Source: Oscillospiraceae bacterium (GTDB lineage: Bacteria; Bacillota_A; Clostridia; Oscillospirales; WRJC01). From it: DNA of 7,836 bases. Shown here piece by piece: positions 6,740 to 7,836 of this stretch (positions within the stretch are counted from its first letter, which is position 1; every line of letters begins with the position of its first letter). The notes beneath the pieces were generated by a model. That model ran no database searches, was not told where the DNA came from, and saw only the letters and a program-made list of their open reading frames with translations. The stretch is from positions 1-7,836 of the forward strand of contig WQXD01000177.1 of the NCBI GenBank assembly GCA_009785015.1, given 5' to 3'. The translations under genes and the position numbers were made by a program.

Positions 6740-7144
6740 ATGGGGGAATTTATAGTTGCGGTAAAATCTATAATTTTATATAACCGCAAAGCGTTATTAG
6801 TGCAACGATATGGGGATGAAAAATGGGAATGCCCAGGCGGAAAAGTTGAATTTGGTGAAAGTTTACATGAAGCTCTACGACGTGAAATAAGAGAAGAAAC
6901 GGGCTTAGAAAATATCCGCATAGAAAAATTAGTTTATGCAATGACTGGCAAAATAAATCCTGAAATACAACTTGTAGGGCTTATGTATCTTAGTCATGCA
7001 AGCAACGATGAAATCGTATTATCGTCCTATGAACATAAACGGTTTATGTGGGCTAATAAAAAAGATTTCATAAATTTATTAAACAAAAATATGTTGAGCG
7101 AATTAAATAAAACTTCTATTTTAGACACATTAGAAATTAACTGA
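6740..7144 (+). CDS. Nudix hydrolase (MutT-like)
   Basis: This 134-residue protein has a perfect Nudix box, GX5EX7REUXEEXGU, at residues 34-56: Gly34, Glu40, Arg48-Glu49, Glu52-Glu53 and Gly55. The family hydrolyses nucleoside diphosphates linked to another group, using divalent metal held by the glutamates. The preceding WECPGG is typical of the MutT-like branch, but the substrate (damaged nucleotide, sugar nucleotide or cofactor) cannot be told. A strong AGGAGG (6731-6736) precedes the ATG, but only 3 bases separate them, which is shorter than usual; no alternative ATG is available until residue 68. It starts 22 bases after the transposase stop and is probably co-transcribed with it, which may be incidental. 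It has the same AT-rich composition as the transposase. Confidence 0.92.
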   Translation: MGEFIVAVKSIILYNRKALLVQRYGDEKWECPGGKVEFGESLHEALRREIREETGLENIRIEKLVYAMTGKINPEIQLVGLMYLSHASNDEIVLSSYEHKRFMWANKKDFINLLNKNMLSELNKTSILDTLEIN

Positions 7145-7289
7145 AAATAAGCATTTTCTCAGTTTTACACTGTTAAAAGAAGTAAATAAAATGCAACGAT
7201 AAAAAATAAGCCAGATTGAAAATGAAAGCCAAATGCACAAAAGATGATGTGATTTTCTGAAGACGAACTGCTTTCGCCTGCCGAATTTT
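7145..7289. other. AT-rich 3' region after the Nudix gene
   Basis: No gene is supported here. The stretch between the Nudix stop and the terminator stem has only very short reading frames and no start with a ribosome binding site. The minus-strand open frame over 7130-7339 lacks any recognisable motif. Confidence 0.4.
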
Positions 7290-7312
7290 AAAAACCCCAT
7301 TTTGGGGTTTTT
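7290..7312. terminator. probable bidirectional rho-independent terminator
   Basis: AAAAACCCC (7290-7298) and GGGGTTTTT (7304-7312) form a perfect 9-bp stem round a 5-base ATTTT loop, so the U-tract can follow the CCCC/GGGG core on either strand. It lies about 145 bases after the Nudix stop and is the first good terminator for the transposase-Nudix transcript. The GC core is only 4 bp, so efficiency is uncertain. Confidence 0.65.
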
Positions 7313-7402
7313 CACTTTGTTTGGAATGTTTGTTCGCAATGCTTTGTACTCGCCTGTCTGCGTTGCAGTATCATTTGTGGATTCGCCGTTTCGTGGATTT
7401 CC

Positions 7403-7429
7403 GGAATTACGTCAAAATGACGTAATTCC
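7403..7429. promoter_or_regulatory. perfect 12-bp inverted repeat, possible operator
   Basis: GGAATTACGTCA (7403-7414) and TGACGTAATTCC (7418-7429) are exact reverse complements round an AAA centre. It lies about 50 bases upstream of the -35 of the next promoter. No T-run follows, so it is not an ordinary terminator. A protein-binding site, or a REP-like or integration-related palindrome, are the alternatives. Confidence 0.5.
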
Positions 7430-7479
7430 AAAATCGCATCCTGCCTAAGCAAAACAAAACTTAAAATTTGCAAAAATGA

Positions 7480-7508
7480 TTGACAAATGACGAAAAACAT
7501 GATAGAAT
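7480..7508 (+). promoter_or_regulatory. near-consensus sigma-A promoter for the right-edge gene
   Basis: A perfect -35 TTGACA (7480-7485), a 17-base spacer and TAGAAT (7503-7508) with an extended -10 TG at 7500-7501 make this the best promoter in the window. Initiation is expected near 7515, giving a leader of about 60 bases before the partial gene. Confidence 0.8.
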
Positions 7509-7521
7509 TGAGGAAAAAGAC

Positions 7522-7562
7522 GCCAAAAAGTCGTACTGTTTTTTGCGAGGTAGCACTTTGGC
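7522..7562 (+). promoter_or_regulatory. possible leader hairpin before the right-edge gene
   Basis: GCCAAA (7522-7527) pairs with TTTGGC (7557-7562). Further imperfect pairing (GT/AC and TAC/GTA, with a bulge and mismatches) runs towards a loop containing TTTTTT. It ends a few bases before the GGGGTG ribosome binding site at 7567-7572. It may tune translation or protect the 5' end. The pairing was judged by eye. Confidence 0.3.
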
Positions 7563-7576
7563 AGATGGGGTGTGGT

Positions 7577-7836
7577 ATGATGGCAAAAAGATATATATTA
7601 GCGGCGGTAGTGATCGCCGCAGTAACGATCGGAGGTTACGGGTGTATGGGTGAACGCGAATACCGCGATGCGAACGAGGGCGCGCTGACGTATATGGAGG
7701 AAAAGTACGGTGAGAAGTTCGAGTACATCAAGTCGCACGGGTGGCTGATGTCGACGAAGAGCCGGGGTATACTCGTGTCGTGCGAGACATATCCTGGCAA
7801 GGAGATATACATATCGATCGTGAAGGAGGGGAAGAA
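7577..7836 (+). CDS. small exported, possibly lipid-anchored protein (partial, runs off right edge)
   Basis: An open frame starts at ATG 7577 or, one codon later, ATG 7580, and continues for at least 86 codons to the window end. GGGGTG (7567-7572) lies 7 bases before the ATG at 7580, which is slightly preferred. The product begins MAKRYILAAVVIAAVTIGGYGCMGE: a basic start, a hydrophobic segment and a cysteine that could be a lipoprotein attachment site. The residues just before that Cys (G-Y-G) fit the lipobox poorly, however. The rest is charged and soluble (YMEEKYGEKFEYIKSHGW...). I do not recognise the family; short exported proteins with a YMEEKYG-type start are, from memory, common in clostridia. 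Codon use is more GC-rich than the transposase and Nudix genes. A near-consensus promoter lies 69 bases upstream. Confidence 0.75.
   Translation, partial: MMAKRYILAAVVIAAVTIGGYGCMGEREYRDANEGALTYMEEKYGEKFEYIKSHGWLMSTKSRGILVSCETYPGKEIYISIVKEGK

Noticed and set aside
7312..7500. 62-codon minus-strand open frame in the right intergenic region
   Set aside because: It spans the perfect palindrome and a strong promoter, has no recognised motif, and no convincing ribosome binding site was seen.
1..7836. tRNA, rRNA or riboswitch
   Set aside because: No cloverleaf, rRNA-like stretch or known riboswitch core was recognised on either strand by eye.

Overview
The window reads as part of a chromosome from an anaerobic bacterium, most likely a clostridium-like Firmicute. 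The reasons are an oxygen-sensitive glycyl radical enzyme with its radical SAM activase, strong AGGAGG-type ribosome binding sites, sigma-A-type promoters, a WG-repeat surface protein and a small lipoprotein-like gene. The taxon is an inference from gene content; nothing in the sequence fixes it.

Positions 1-4341 hold a compact plus-strand operon of three genes: a glycyl radical enzyme activase (153-1043), a 730-residue glycyl radical enzyme (1072-3264) and a zinc-dependent medium-chain alcohol/polyol dehydrogenase (3304-4341). The gaps are 28 and 39 bases and both downstream genes have good ribosome binding sites. The activase would install a glycyl radical on Gly706 of the large enzyme. The dehydrogenase would oxidise the substrate precursor or reduce the carbonyl product. 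The substrate cannot be read from the sequence. The active-site Cys loop reads G-C-N-W instead of the G-C-V-E usual in glycyl radical dehydratases and related eliminases, so this enzyme probably belongs to an unassigned subfamily. It is the best candidate here for undescribed chemistry. A possible promoter/operator with an inverted repeat around TATAAT lies at 11-38.

Positions 4342-5999 hold a perfect hairpin (4364-4384), a 498-residue secreted, membrane-anchored WG-repeat protein (4390-5886) and a 103-bp dispersed-repeat-like element (5897-5999).

Positions 6000-7144 are visibly richer in A and T. They hold an IS200-like/REP-associated tyrosine transposase (6229-6717), followed 22 bases later by a Nudix hydrolase (6740-7144). 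The transposase gene carries inside its reading frame two perfect, oppositely oriented 25-base copies of a palindromic GC-rich element. This links a RAYT-type transposase to repeats embedded in its own gene.

Positions 7145-7576 are non-coding. They hold a symmetric terminator (7290-7312), a perfect 12-bp inverted repeat (7403-7429), a near-consensus promoter (7480-7508) and a leader hairpin. These precede a partial gene for a small exported, possibly lipid-anchored protein that runs off the right edge (7577-7836).
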